Of a stretch of 64,000 nucleotides of DNA, positions 1-8,356 are shown piece by piece (position 1 is the stretch's first letter; every line of letters starts with the position of its first letter). A model generated the notes under the pieces. That model saw nothing but the letters and a program-made list of their open reading frames with translations, was not told the origin of the DNA and searched no databases. Position numbers and translations under genes: made by a program. The stretch lies in contig NZ_LJHQ01000003.1 in the NCBI RefSeq assembly GCF_001295925.1, forward strand, positions 248,001 to 312,000, read 5' to 3'. Origin of the DNA: Allobosea sp. AAP35. GTDB taxonomy: Bacteria > Pseudomonadota > Alphaproteobacteria > Rhizobiales > Beijerinckiaceae.

Positions 1-1
1 G

Positions 2-1120
2 CGCACCGTCCGCACGCTGGAGAACGAGGCCAAGATCGCCGGCCAGCGCGTCGAGAGCTTCACCGCCGCACTTGACGGGCAGAAGAAGAGCGTCTCGACC
101 GGCAATGACAGCGAGGTCCAGCTGCGCGCGCTGGAGCGCGAGGCGCGCACCCTGCGCGAGCAGCTCGAGCAATACATGCTGCGCTATCGCGAGGCGGTCG
201 CCCGCGACACCCAGAATGCGACGCCCGCCGACGCCCGCGTGATCTCGCGTGCCGTGGAGCCGACCGAACCGTCCTTCCCCAAGAAGCTGCCGACGGTGCT
301 GGTGGCGACGCTGGCGACCTTCCTGGCCTCTTTGGCCACCGTGGTGTCGCGCGAGCTGATGAACGGCCGCCGCGATGCGCCGATCCCGCAGCCGCGCCGG
401 GCACCGGGTTGGGTCGGCGCCCACAGCGCCGCTGCGACGAGGGCCGAAGACACGCCCAGCGATCTGCGCCGCGAGCGCGTCGCCGGCCTGCTCACCCATG
501 GCGGTCGTCTCGGCCAGATCACGCTCGATCTCGCCCATCCCGAACAGACGCTGGCCGATCTCGCCGAGCGCATCGAGGAGCCGGCCCGCGGCATGGCGCC
601 GATGGTGCTGGTGCTCGATGGCGCAGGCGACGGCTCGACCACGCCCCATGCGCTCGCCGAACTCCTGTCGCAGCGCTGCCGCTGCATCATCGTCGATCTC
701 GCCGATGACGACCGCAGCCAGCCCGGGTTTTCAGAACTTCTGGCTGGCGAGGCGCTGTTCTCCGACATCATCACCCGCGAGACCGGCTCCAGGCTGCATC
801 GCATCGGCCCCGGCCGCGCAGGCCGCGACGCCGTGCTGGCCGCGCCCGATCTGGTCGAGGTCGCGCTCGACGCGCTGTGCGAGACCTATGATTGGGTCCT
901 GGTCGCCGCCGCCTCGAACGATGCCGCTCCGGTTCTGGCTCCTTTGGCGAAACGGGCGCAGGGCGGGCTCGTCATGGCCGGCCAGCTCGGCAATGGCCAT
1001 GCGGTCGAGGCCGCCTATCGCCTGGCCGATCTCGCCAAGGCACCGGTGACGCTGATGCTGGACGCGCCCGACACCGTGCCGATGCGCGACCTGCGCGAGC
1101 GCGACCCCGCAGCCCTTTGA
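2..1120 (+). CDS. Wzz/GumC-type polysaccharide co-polymerase with degenerate BY-kinase domain (5' truncated by window)
   Basis: The reading frame is open from the first base, so the N-terminus lies outside the window. What remains is a charged coiled coil (LENEAKIAGQRV..., RALEREARTLREQLEQY). A proline-containing membrane segment follows around nt 280-355 (LPTVLVATLATFLASLATVV), then a cytoplasmic alpha/beta domain. This order is that of Wzz/GumC chain-length proteins fused to a bacterial tyrosine kinase domain, which act at the inner membrane in polysaccharide export. The P-loop position reads DGAGDGSTT (about nt 617-643) with no lysine, so ATP hydrolysis or kinase activity is doubtful. The next two genes also fit an exopolysaccharide locus. 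Confidence 0.75.
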   Translation, partial: RTVRTLENEAKIAGQRVESFTAALDGQKKSVSTGNDSEVQLRALEREARTLREQLEQYMLRYREAVARDTQNATPADARVISRAVEPTEPSFPKKLPTVLVATLATFLASLATVVSRELMNGRRDAPIPQPRRAPGWVGAHSAAATRAEDTPSDLRRERVAGLLTHGGRLGQITLDLAHPEQTLADLAERIEEPARGMAPMVLVLDGAGDGSTTPHALAELLSQRCRCIIVDLADDDRSQPGFSELLAGEALFSDIITRETGSRLHRIGPGRAGRDAVLAAPDLVEVALDALCETYDWVLVAAASNDAAPVLAPLAKRAQGGLVMAGQLGNGHAVEAAYRLADLAKAPVTLMLDAPDTVPMRDLRERDPAAL

Positions 1121-1124
1121 CCGG

Positions 1125-2372
1125 CTAGTCCTCGCCCCCGCGTTCACGGCCGCGGTTGAGCCAGCCCGAGACCCGGTGCGCCAGCTTGAGCGCCACGGGC
1201 GAGGCCTTGATCCGCCGCTTGGCCTCGCGCTTGGCGCGGCTGAACAGCGCGAAAGCGTGCCCCTTCGCCGTCAGCGGCAGGAAGCTGTCGACCAGATCGT
1301 CGCGCTCGTTGCAGATCGTCGTCTTGTAGCGCGCCTCGCCGACGCCGAGATCGAAGACGGTGATCCCCTCGCGGCATTTCAGCTTGATCAACTCGATCAG
1401 CAGGATCTCGCCCGGGCTGGTCTTGGCGATGTCGCTGTCCATCGCGAAGGACGTGGCCATGCCCGAAAAGCGACCCGCCTGGACTGCACCGACATAGGTC
1501 GCGACCGACTGGCTGGCGACATCCAGCGAATATAGCTCCAGCACCGGCTGCCGGTCTGCGTCGGCTTGCGCGCCCTGTTCCAGAAACCGACGGATGGCGG
1601 CCGACGCAAACGGATCGGGCACGCCCATCATCGCGAAACGCGCGGCCTTCTGGCGCAGGAACGCATCGATCACCCGCGCGATCTGGGCCGGCTCGCGCGC
1701 CCGGACGACCTCGGAGGGGCCGAAGGTGGCGAAGCGGTTGCGCTTGTTCTTGAGCTTCTTGTGGGCGTGGCTGCTCATCGAGCGCCGCAGCGAGCCCTCC
1801 GCATCGCCGGGCACGAGCGCGAGTTTGTAGGCTCCGCTCGGGCTCGGCCCTGCGGCCAGTGCCGCCAGCGGATTGGCGATGCCTTGCCATTCCGTTGGCT
1901 GGTTGACGAAGATGAAGGCGTCGAGACCGCCGATCGCGGCTGCCGCTTGCGACAGCATCAGCCGGGCAGCGGCCCCATCGAGCCTTGCGGCCAGATCAGG
2001 CGCGAACACGCCCATATGATAGTTGGCGTGTTTGCCGCCGATGAATTCAGCGAAGCGGATGCCGTGGCGGCGGGTGATGACGAGCGGCAGGATCGCCAGC
2101 GGCGCGCCGTCCTCGGCTCGGAAGACGACGAGCCTGACATCGTGACGCTCGGCTGCACCGACGGTCTCGACGAAAGGGCGCACCCAGCCATAGGCCTGAT
2201 AGGGCGTCAGCAGCGCATGGGCTTCGAGACCGCGCCACTCGGCCTCGACCGCGGCGATGTCGGCGGTCACCGACAGGCTGTGCCAGGCTTCGACCCCCCG
2301 GCCGTCTTCGCTTCTCGCCGGCGCGGCGGTGCGATGCGTCGCGGCAGAGCTGGATTCGACCAGGGCTGACAT
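1125..2372 (-). CDS. GNAT / CelD-BcsL-like acetyltransferase
   Basis: A 415-residue cytoplasmic protein without signal peptide or membrane segments. Its middle and C-terminal part match the BioF2-like/CelD-type GNAT fold: a core with HAHKKLKNKRNRF followed by a run ending in VFDLGVGEARYKT, the usual cofactor-site region of this family. Such proteins are common in cellulose and exopolysaccharide loci, where they are thought to acylate sugar intermediates. It converges on the co-polymerase gene with only 4 bases between them and is divergent from the polysaccharide deacetylase gene, the two sharing the 2373-2505 promoter region. Start is ATG at 2372. The specific acyl acceptor is unknown. Confidence 0.7.
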   Translation of the reverse strand: MSALVESSSAATHRTAAPARSEDGRGVEAWHSLSVTADIAAVEAEWRGLEAHALLTPYQAYGWVRPFVETVGAAERHDVRLVVFRAEDGAPLAILPLVITRRHGIRFAEFIGGKHANYHMGVFAPDLAARLDGAAARLMLSQAAAAIGGLDAFIFVNQPTEWQGIANPLAALAAGPSPSGAYKLALVPGDAEGSLRRSMSSHAHKKLKNKRNRFATFGPSEVVRAREPAQIARVIDAFLRQKAARFAMMGVPDPFASAAIRRFLEQGAQADADRQPVLELYSLDVASQSVATYVGAVQAGRFSGMATSFAMDSDIAKTSPGEILLIELIKLKCREGITVFDLGVGEARYKTTICNERDDLVDSFLPLTAKGHAFALFSRAKREAKRRIKASPVALKLAHRVSGWLNRGRERGGED

Positions 2373-2505
2373 GAAGGGCCGGACCTCGGATGGGCGACGA
2401 TGCGTGTCCTTAACCCGCTATTGTGAACGGACTGGGCAAGATCGCGGCGCTGTGCGGCCGGGATTGGCAAACAGCGTTAGCGAGCGGTTGCTGCGGAAGC
2501 GATAG

Positions 2506-3561
2506 ATGAACCTGCGCCACCATGCCTTCTCGGCGATTTTCCAGGCGATCGCGGCCACCGGCGCCGATCGCTGGGGCAGGGGGCTGGCGCAGGGCGCGGG
2601 CGTCATCCTGACATTGCACCATGTCCGGCCGCAGCGCCCGGCGACCTTCCAGCCGAACAGTCTGCTGGATATCACGCCGGAGTTTCTCGACCGCGCGCTC
2701 GCGCTGATCCGCGCCGAGGGCTACGATCTGGTCTCGCTGGAGGAAGCGGTGCTGCGCCTTTCGCAACCCCGCACGGAACGCTTCTTCGTCGCGCTGACCT
2801 TCGACGACGGCTACCGCGACAATGTCGAGCACGCCTGGCCGGTGCTGGCAAAACATGGCGCGCCCTGGACTCTCTTCGTCACCACGGGCTTCGCCGACCG
2901 CAGCGCGCGGCTCTGGTGGCTGGAGCTGGAGGAGGCGATCAGGGCTCTGCCTGCGATCACGCTGTCCCTGCCGGCCGGCCCCTTCGCGGCGCGGACGGCG
3001 AGCGATTCCGACAAGCAACGCGCTTTCGAGGCGCTCTACTGGCGTCTGCGCCAACAGCCGGAAGCGATTCTGCTGTCAGCGATTTCAGATCTTGCCGCTC
3101 AGGCGGGGATCGATGCCGCCGCCCTCGTGGAGCGCGAATGCCTGCCCTGGGAGACGCTGCGGGCCCTGGCCGGCGCGCCAGGCGTGACGATCGGCGCGCA
3201 CACGCTGAGCCACCCAATGTTGGCGAAGCATGAAGAGGCTTTCGCCCGCGACGAGATCACCGACAGCAGGACCCGGCTTGAAGCCGAGTTAGGTGTTCCC
3301 ATCCGCCATTTTGCTTATCCCGTCGGCGATCCGACTTCGGCCAGCCCGCGCGACTTCGCGCTGGCGCGGGAGGCTGGCTTCGCCAGCGCCGTGACGACGC
3401 GGCCGGGCCATCTCTTCGCCGATCATGCCAACCACCTGCACGCCTTGCCGCGCGTCTCCCTCAACGGCCTGCACCAGAGCGACGCGGCCGTAAGGGCGCT
3501 GCTGTCGGGGCTGCCGTTCTGGCTCTGGAACCGGGGGCGGCGGGTAAATGTGGGGGGTTAA
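2506..3561 (+). CDS. Polysaccharide deacetylase family protein (NodB-like)
   Basis: 351 residues. The NodB-homology deacetylase signature is visible: TFDDGY at residues 98-103 supplies the catalytic and metal-binding aspartates, and H232-TLS-H236 supplies the metal-binding histidines. A later FAYPVGD matches the conserved arginine/proline motif region. No clear signal peptide is seen. It probably removes N- or O-acetyl groups from an exopolysaccharide or its precursor. Start is ATG at 2506. It reads away from the acetyltransferase gene, so the locus encodes both an acetyl donor-type enzyme and a deacetylase. Confidence 0.85.
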   Translation: MNLRHHAFSAIFQAIAATGADRWGRGLAQGAGVILTLHHVRPQRPATFQPNSLLDITPEFLDRALALIRAEGYDLVSLEEAVLRLSQPRTERFFVALTFDDGYRDNVEHAWPVLAKHGAPWTLFVTTGFADRSARLWWLELEEAIRALPAITLSLPAGPFAARTASDSDKQRAFEALYWRLRQQPEAILLSAISDLAAQAGIDAAALVERECLPWETLRALAGAPGVTIGAHTLSHPMLAKHEEAFARDEITDSRTRLEAELGVPIRHFAYPVGDPTSASPRDFALAREAGFASAVTTRPGHLFADHANHLHALPRVSLNGLHQSDAAVRALLSGLPFWLWNRGRRVNVGG

Positions 3562-3566
3562 AAGGC

Positions 3567-3674
3567 GTCGTGCTCGGGATGGACCCGAGCACATCTCTCA
3601 CTGGAGGTTCTCCGGCAAGAGATTCTCCGGCAAGAGATTCTCGGGTCTCCGCTGCGCTGCGCCCGAGAATGACG
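3567..3674. repeat. Intergenic palindromic repeat, copy A
   Basis: Begins CGTCGTGCTCGGG and ends CCCGAGAATGACGG, so the ends are near-inverted repeats. The central part carries two tandem copies of a 15-base unit TTCTCCGGCAAGAGA. Other copies of this family (ends of the type CGTCAT.CTCGGG / CCCGAGAATGACG) lie at about 7345, 8812, 13270, 14510 and, decayed, 21079. It sits between the deacetylase and the DUF2842 gene. Confidence 0.75.
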
Positions 3675-3684
3675 GCTGCGCCTC

Positions 3685-3894
3685 TCAGGCCCGGTCCTTC
3701 CGCTCCATCCACTTGATCAGCGGCAGGAGCGGCAGAACCCAGGCGAGCCCGAGCGCGATATAGGCGATCGTCTGCACGGCCTGCGGCGCGGTGGTGATGC
3801 GCCCCTGCGCCAGTGCCATCGCGACGAGCGCATAGACGCAGACGAAGACGAGGATGACGACGGCGCCGATCAGCTTGCGGTGGGTCTGTCTCAT
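3685..3894 (-). CDS. DUF2842 small membrane protein
   Basis: A 69-residue protein with two hydrophobic segments (about residues 9-29 and 40-60) and a basic C-terminal end (KWMERKDRA). Length, topology and position match DUF2842, an alphaproteobacterial family of unknown function. It is divergent from heme A synthase. Start ATG at 3894 (MRQTHRKLIG); frames continuing further upstream would run into ctaA and have no matching sequence. Confidence 0.75.
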   Translation of the reverse strand: MRQTHRKLIGAVVILVFVCVYALVAMALAQGRITTAPQAVQTIAYIALGLAWVLPLLPLIKWMERKDRA

Positions 3895-4024
3895 CGGGGC
3901 GATCTCCCTGGCGCCAGCCAGCCTGCGGCAATGCGGGCGTTGTCGGGCCCCGGCGCGCCGACTATCTGTCACCTGCCAATCCGCTTGTGAAGCGCCAGCC
4001 CTTGCGACCGAAGGCCCCGCCACC

Positions 4025-5092
4025 GTGACGATCGCCCTCGACCGAGCCCGACCTGCCGCCCTGCCGGCCACCAGCCATGCCCATATTCGCCGCTGGCTCT
4101 GGGCCGTGGCGGCGCTGGTCTTCGTCATGGTGATCGTTGGAGGCGCGACCCGGTTGACCGGCTCGGGGCTGTCGATCACCGAGTGGAAGCCAATCACCGG
4201 CGCGCTGCCGCCGCTTTCGGCCGAAGCCTGGGCGAGCGAATTCGCCAAGTATCGGGCGAGCCCGCAATACCAGCTGCTCAACCAGGGCATGAGCCTCGGT
4301 GAATTCCAGTTCATCTACTGGTGGGAATGGGGCCACCGCCAGCTCGGCCGCTTCATCGGCCTGGTCTATCTCGGCGGCTTCCTCGTGGTGGCGGCGCTGC
4401 GCCTGCTGCCCTGGCGCCAGACGCTGGTGCTGTTTGGCATGGGCCTGCTGCTTGGCCTGCAGGGCGCGATCGGCTGGATCATGGTGGCTTCGGGCCTGCA
4501 GCCCGGCATGGTCGCTGTCGCTCCTGTAAAGCTGACGCTGCATTTGACCTTCGCCGCGCTGTTCTTTGCTTCTGTCGTCGCCTTCGCGACCTGGCTGACG
4601 CCGCCGCGCCGGGCCGAGCCCGCGCGCGGCCGGACCATGGCCTGGCTGCTGCTGGCGCTGCTCTTCGGGCAGATCGCGCTCGGCGGGCTCGTCGCGGGCT
4701 CGCGCGCCGGCTTCATCTACAACACCTGGCCGCTGATGGACGGCGCGCTGGTGCCGGGCATGGAGACGCTGTTCGTGCGTCCGGCCTTCTGGGAAAACTT
4801 TGTCGACAATGCCGCGCTGGTGCAATTCAACCACCGCGTCGGCGCCTATCTGCTGCTGGCGCTGGCGCTCTGGCACATGCTCGCGCTGCGCAAGGCCGCG
4901 CCGGGGTCGGGTGGGGCCAAGCGCGCCACGGCGATCTCCAGTCTCGTGATCGCGCAATCGGTGCTGGGCATCGTCACGCTGCTCTTGGTCGTCCCGCTCT
5001 GGGCCGGTCTCGCCCACCAGGCGCTCGGCTTCCTCGTGCTGGCGATGGGCGTGGTGCATGTGACGCGCACCGAAGGCGCCGCGCGCGGCTGA
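4025..5092 (+). CDS. ctaA: Heme A synthase (COX15/CtaA)
   Basis: Converts heme O to heme A for aa3-type cytochrome oxidase, in the inner membrane. From the GTG at 4025 the protein has 355 residues, the usual size of type 2 CtaA. It has about eight hydrophobic helices and the family signatures VGGATRLTGSGLSI near the first helix, the EFQFIYWWEWGHRQLGR motif and FNHRVGAY in the second half. These carry the conserved glutamate and heme-ligand histidines. An ATG at 3854 is in frame but would overlap the divergent DUF2842 gene and add unconserved residues, so the GTG is preferred. No strong Shine-Dalgarno is seen before either start. Confidence 0.9.
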   Translation: MTIALDRARPAALPATSHAHIRRWLWAVAALVFVMVIVGGATRLTGSGLSITEWKPITGALPPLSAEAWASEFAKYRASPQYQLLNQGMSLGEFQFIYWWEWGHRQLGRFIGLVYLGGFLVVAALRLLPWRQTLVLFGMGLLLGLQGAIGWIMVASGLQPGMVAVAPVKLTLHLTFAALFFASVVAFATWLTPPRRAEPARGRTMAWLLLALLFGQIALGGLVAGSRAGFIYNTWPLMDGALVPGMETLFVRPAFWENFVDNAALVQFNHRVGAYLLLALALWHMLALRKAAPGSGGAKRATAISSLVIAQSVLGIVTLLLVVPLWAGLAHQALGFLVLAMGVVHVTRTEGAARG

Positions 5093-5100
5093 TCCTCCCG

Positions 5101-5245
5101 GTCATTCCGGGGCACGCCGCAGGCGTGAACCCGGAACCCACGACTGGGTGACCGGTCGTGGGTCCCCTGCCGACGGAGCGGTGTGAATACTGGCTCACCC
5201 AGTCGTGGGTTCCGGGTTCGTCGCTGTGCGACGCCCCGGAATGAC
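5101..5245. repeat. Long palindromic element downstream of ctaA
   Basis: A 24-base arm at 5128-5151 has a perfect inverted copy at 5195-5218 (core CACGACTGGGTGA / TCACCCAGTCGTG). Outer arms GTCATTCCGGGG (5101) and CCCCGGAATGAC (about 5233-5244) also pair. The structure fills the space between the convergent ctaA and metY genes and may end transcription of both. It differs in core sequence from the CTCGGG-type copies but shares the GTCATTCCGG end with the copy at 51471. Confidence 0.8.
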
Positions 5246-5250
5246 AGCGC

Positions 5251-6528
5251 CTAAACCAGCGCCTGATCCAGATCGTCGATCAGATCCTGCACATCCTCCA
5301 GCCCGATCGAGAGCCGGATCACCTGCGGACCGGCGCCGGACGCGGTCTTCTGCTCGTCGCTCAGCTGGCGATGCGTCGTCGAGGCCGGGTGGATCACCAG
5401 CGAGCGCGTGTCGCCGATATTGGCCAGATGCGAGAACAGCTTCAGCTCGGTGACGAGCTTGACGCCCGCGTCGTAACCGCCCTTCAGCCCGAAGGTGAAG
5501 ACCGCGCCCGCACCCTTGGGGCAGTAGCGCTTGGCGAGCTCGTGATAGCGGTCGCCGGGGAGGCCGGGATAGCTGACCCATTCCACCGCCGGATGCTGCG
5601 CCAGATGCGTGGCGACGGCGAGCGCGTTCTCGCAATGGCGCTGCATGCGCAGGGGCAGGGTTTCGATGCCGGTCAGGATCATGAAGGCGTTGAAGGGCGA
5701 CAGAGCCGGGCCCATGTCGCGCAGGCCGAGAACCCGGGTCGCGATGGCGAAGGCGAAATTGCCGAAGGTCTCGGCCAGCACCATGCCGTTGTATTCGGGC
5801 CGCGGCTTGGAGAGCATGGGGTAGCGCTCATCGCCGACCCAGTTGAACGAGCCGCCATCGACGATGATGCCGCCGATCGAATTGCCGTGACCGCCGAGGA
5901 ACTTGGTCAGCGAATGCACGACGATGTCGGCGCCATGCTCGAAGGGGCGGATCAGGTACGGCGTCGCCATGGTGTTATCGACGATCAGCGGGATGTTGTG
6001 CTTGCGGGCGATCGCCGAAATGCCGGCGATGTCGACGACCACGCCGCCGGGATTGGCGATGGATTCGATGAAGATCGCCTTGGTCTTGGGCGTCACGGCG
6101 GCGGCAAACGCCTCCAGATCATCGGAATCGGCCCAGATCACGTTCCAGCCGAAGTTCTTGTAGGAGTGATTGAACTGGTTGATCGAGCCGCCATAGAGCT
6201 TCTTGGCCGCGACGAACTCGTCGCCGGGCTGCATCAGGGCGTGGAAGCACAGGAACTCGGCCGCGTGGCCCGAGGCGACCGCGAGCGCCGCCGTGCCGCC
6301 CTCCAGCGCCGCGACGCGCTCCTCCAGCACGGCGTTGGTCGGGTTGCCGATGCGGGTGTAGATGTTGCCGAAGGCCTGCAGCCCGAACAGCGAAGCGGCA
6401 TGGTCGACATCGTCGAAGACGAAAGAGGTCGTCTGGTAGATCGGCGTGGCGCGCGCGCCGGTCGCCGCATCGGGCGCGGCGCCGGCATGGATGGCGAGCG
6501 TATGGAACCCTGGGGCGCGGTCGGTCAT
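5251..6528 (-). CDS. metY: O-acetylhomoserine sulfhydrylase / aminocarboxypropyltransferase
   Basis: A PLP enzyme of the Cys/Met metabolism family, about 425 residues. It makes homocysteine from O-acetylhomoserine and sulfide for methionine synthesis. Family marks: the N-terminal HAGAAPD and PIYQTTSFVFDD, YTRIGNPT for phosphate binding, VDNTMATPYL with the cofactor aspartate, and the PLP lysine in SLTKFLGGHG. The length of about 425 (rather than about 390) fits MetY. ATG at 6528 is chosen because AGGGAG lies six bases upstream; a TTG at 6534 is also in frame but lies against the Shine-Dalgarno. A perfect 20-base palindrome sits 37 bases upstream of the start. Confidence 0.92.
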   Translation of the reverse strand: MTDRAPGFHTLAIHAGAAPDAATGARATPIYQTTSFVFDDVDHAASLFGLQAFGNIYTRIGNPTNAVLEERVAALEGGTAALAVASGHAAEFLCFHALMQPGDEFVAAKKLYGGSINQFNHSYKNFGWNVIWADSDDLEAFAAAVTPKTKAIFIESIANPGGVVVDIAGISAIARKHNIPLIVDNTMATPYLIRPFEHGADIVVHSLTKFLGGHGNSIGGIIVDGGSFNWVGDERYPMLSKPRPEYNGMVLAETFGNFAFAIATRVLGLRDMGPALSPFNAFMILTGIETLPLRMQRHCENALAVATHLAQHPAVEWVSYPGLPGDRYHELAKRYCPKGAGAVFTFGLKGGYDAGVKLVTELKLFSHLANIGDTRSLVIHPASTTHRQLSDEQKTASGAGPQVIRLSIGLEDVQDLIDDLDQALV

Positions 6529-6564
6529 CGTCAACTCCCTGCGATCTTCTGAATGCGCGACATT

Positions 6565-6584
6565 GCGTTCGTTTTAACGAACGC
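6565..6584. promoter_or_regulatory. Perfect palindrome upstream of metY, candidate operator
   Basis: GCGTTCGTTTTAACGAACGC is a perfect inverted repeat (9-base arms around TT) centred about 46 bases before the metY ATG. Its position in the expected promoter zone and its lack of a T-tract suggest an operator for a dimeric regulator rather than a terminator. The regulator is not identifiable from this window. Confidence 0.5.
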
Positions 6585-6664
6585 TCCCGATGGCGTCAAT
6601 TCGACGGGCGTTGGGAGGCGGCCGCGAGGGGGCGGCGGACGCAACGGCCTTGATCCCCACCACC

Positions 6665-6752
6665 CGTCATTGCGAGGAGCGAAGCGACGAAGCAATCCAG
6701 GAGGACGTAGCGCTTGACGGCCCTGGATTGCTTCGCTGCGCTCGCAATGACG
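6665..6752. repeat. Palindromic repeat (CGTCATTGCGAGG type)
   Basis: Begins CGTCATTGCGAGGAGCGAAG and ends CGCTCGCAATGACG; the arms AAGCAATCCAG (left) and CTGGATTGCTTC (right) pair. This is the familiar type of intergenic palindrome found in many Rhizobiales genomes. It lies between the divergent region of metY and the 3' end of the CoA-binding protein gene. Confidence 0.8.
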
Positions 6753-6777
6753 ATGGAAGGCCTGCGTGGTCCTCCGT

Positions 6778-7308
6778 TCACGTCCCCGGGCGGTGGATTG
6801 TCAGCTTCTGGAAGCCTTTGCCGGCGAGCACGGGCTTCTTCGACGACAGCAGCCGCGAATTGATGCCCTGCCAGCCGATCTCGCCGGAGAGCCGGCCATA
6901 TTCGATCTTGGGGCAGCGGTTCATGATGACGGTGACGCCCTTCGCCTCGGCCCGCGCGGCCGCCTCGTCATTGCGCACCGAAAGCTGCATCCAGATCACC
7001 TTCGGCAGGGGATCGAGCGTCAGCGCCTCGTCGGTGATCGGTCCCGCCGCTTCCGAGTTGCGGAAGATCTCGACCATGTCGATCACGCCGGGGACGTCCT
7101 TCAACGAGGCATAGACCGCCTTGCCGAGCAGGGTCTGGCCGGCCAGGCCGGGATTGACGGGCACGACGTCATAGCCGCGATCGATCAGGTATTTCGTCAC
7201 GATCCAGGAGGGCCGCGCCTCGCTGGCGGAGGCGCCGACCAGCGCGATGCGCTTCACGCTCTTGAGGATCTCGCGGATCTGGCTGTCGGGGTAGGCGTCG
7301 TGGGTCAT
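6778..7308 (-). CDS. CoA-binding domain protein (YccU-like)
   Basis: 176 residues, one Rossmann-type CoA-binding domain related to the N-terminal domain of succinyl-CoA synthetase alpha. Marks are IALVGASASEARPS near the N-terminus, GYDVVPVNPG, and DMVEIFRNSEAA. Stand-alone proteins of this size (YccU family) bind CoA but have no assigned reaction. Start ATG at 7308 (MTHDAYP). A palindromic repeat lies directly upstream, and the gene points the same way as the enoyl-CoA hydratase-like gene beyond it. Confidence 0.8.
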   Translation of the reverse strand: MTHDAYPDSQIREILKSVKRIALVGASASEARPSWIVTKYLIDRGYDVVPVNPGLAGQTLLGKAVYASLKDVPGVIDMVEIFRNSEAAGPITDEALTLDPLPKVIWMQLSVRNDEAAARAEAKGVTVIMNRCPKIEYGRLSGEIGWQGINSRLLSSKKPVLAGKGFQKLTIHRPGT

Positions 7309-7344
7309 GAATTTCCAAGGGTGAGGCGGCGGGGATGAAAGGGA

Positions 7345-7421
7345 CGTCATGCTCGGGCTCGACCCGAGCATCTCCGGCCAGAGATTCTCGGGTCTGCGCT
7401 TCGCTCCGCCCGAGAATGACG
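7345..7421. repeat. Intergenic palindromic repeat, copy D
   Basis: Begins CGTCATGCTCGGGCTCGACC and ends GCCCGAGAATGACG. Same family and end sequence as the copies at 3567, 8812, 13270 and 14510. It separates the CoA-binding and enoyl-CoA hydratase genes. Confidence 0.8.
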
Positions 7422-7438
7422 TCAATACAGCACCCGCG

Positions 7439-8251
7439 CTACCCCTCCCAAGCCGGCGCACGCTTCTCGACGAAGGCGCCGATTCCCTCTTCGGCATCGC
7501 GCGCCAGCATGTTCTCGACCATCACCGCGCTGGCATGGTCATAGGCTGCGGCCAGCCCCATCTCGCGCTGCTCGTAGAAGGTCTGTTTGCCGATCCGGAT
7601 CGTCGCCGGAGACTTGGACGCGATCACCGCCGCCAGCCGCTGCGCCTTGGCCAGCGCGCCGCCAGCCGGCACGACGCGGTTGACCAGCCCCATTCTGTGC
7701 GCCTCGTCGGCAGGGACCATCTCGCCGAGCAAAAGCATTTCCAGCGCGTGCTTGGCGCCGAGATTGCGCGTCAGCGCCACCATCGGCGTCGAGCAGAACA
7801 GGCCGATATGGACGCCCGGCGTGCAGAAACGGGCCCCTGCGCCCGCAACAGCAAGGTCACAACTCGCCACGAGCTGGCAGCCGGCCGCGGTCGCGGTGCC
7901 CTCGACGGCGGCGATCACCGGCTGGGGCAGGGCGGTGATCTGCTGCATCACGCCCGAACAGCGCGCGAGGATATCGGTGAAATAAGCGCGGCCCCGGTCG
8001 GCATCAGTGCGGTGCGCGCTCATTTCCTTGAGATCGTGGCCGGCGCAGAACACCGGGCCTTCCGCGGTCAGCACGACGGCCTTGACGCTCCGGTCGGCTG
8101 CGATCGCGGTGAAGGCATCGCGCAACGCCGCCAGCATCGCCTCGCTGAGCGGATTGCGCGATTGCGGCCGGTCGAGCGTAAGCACGGTGATGCCGTCGGC
8201 ATCCTCGCGTCGCAGCGCTGGGGCCGCGTCTGGGTGGACATGGGCGTTCAT
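7439..8251 (-). CDS. Enoyl-CoA hydratase/isomerase family protein (ECHDC3-like)
   Basis: 270 residues with the crotonase fold. The first oxyanion-hole segment is GPVFCAGHDLKEM, the second EGTATAAGCQLVASCD. The third active-site segment reads TPGVHIGLFCSTPM; a typical hydratase has a catalytic glutamate here (PEITLG), which is absent. This pattern matches the ECHDC3-like branch, whose substrate is unclear, so the general hydratase name should be read with caution. ATG at 8251 gives MNAHVHPDA; longer frames upstream have no conserved sequence. It is divergent from the PaaI-type thioesterase gene. Confidence 0.8.
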   Translation of the reverse strand: MNAHVHPDAAPALRREDADGITVLTLDRPQSRNPLSEAMLAALRDAFTAIAADRSVKAVVLTAEGPVFCAGHDLKEMSAHRTDADRGRAYFTDILARCSGVMQQITALPQPVIAAVEGTATAAGCQLVASCDLAVAGAGARFCTPGVHIGLFCSTPMVALTRNLGAKHALEMLLLGEMVPADEAHRMGLVNRVVPAGGALAKAQRLAAVIASKSPATIRIGKQTFYEQREMGLAAAYDHASAVMVENMLARDAEEGIGAFVEKRAPAWEG

Positions 8252-8356
8252 GGCGGTGACCTTTGGCGTTTCCCTGTGCGTTTTGCCGTATTGTCCGCCG
8301 CGTCCCCTCATGCTGCAAGAGGCATGTCCTCATCCCCGCCTGCGCCGGAACGCCCA

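Noticed and set aside
3854-4024. Longer ctaA starting at ATG 3854
   Set aside because: It would overlap the DUF2842 gene start and adds 57 residues of arginine/cysteine-rich sequence with no match to the family.
6529-6660. SAM riboswitch upstream of metY
   Set aside because: The leader between the start and the palindrome is only about 36 bases and has no SAM-I or SAM-II pattern.
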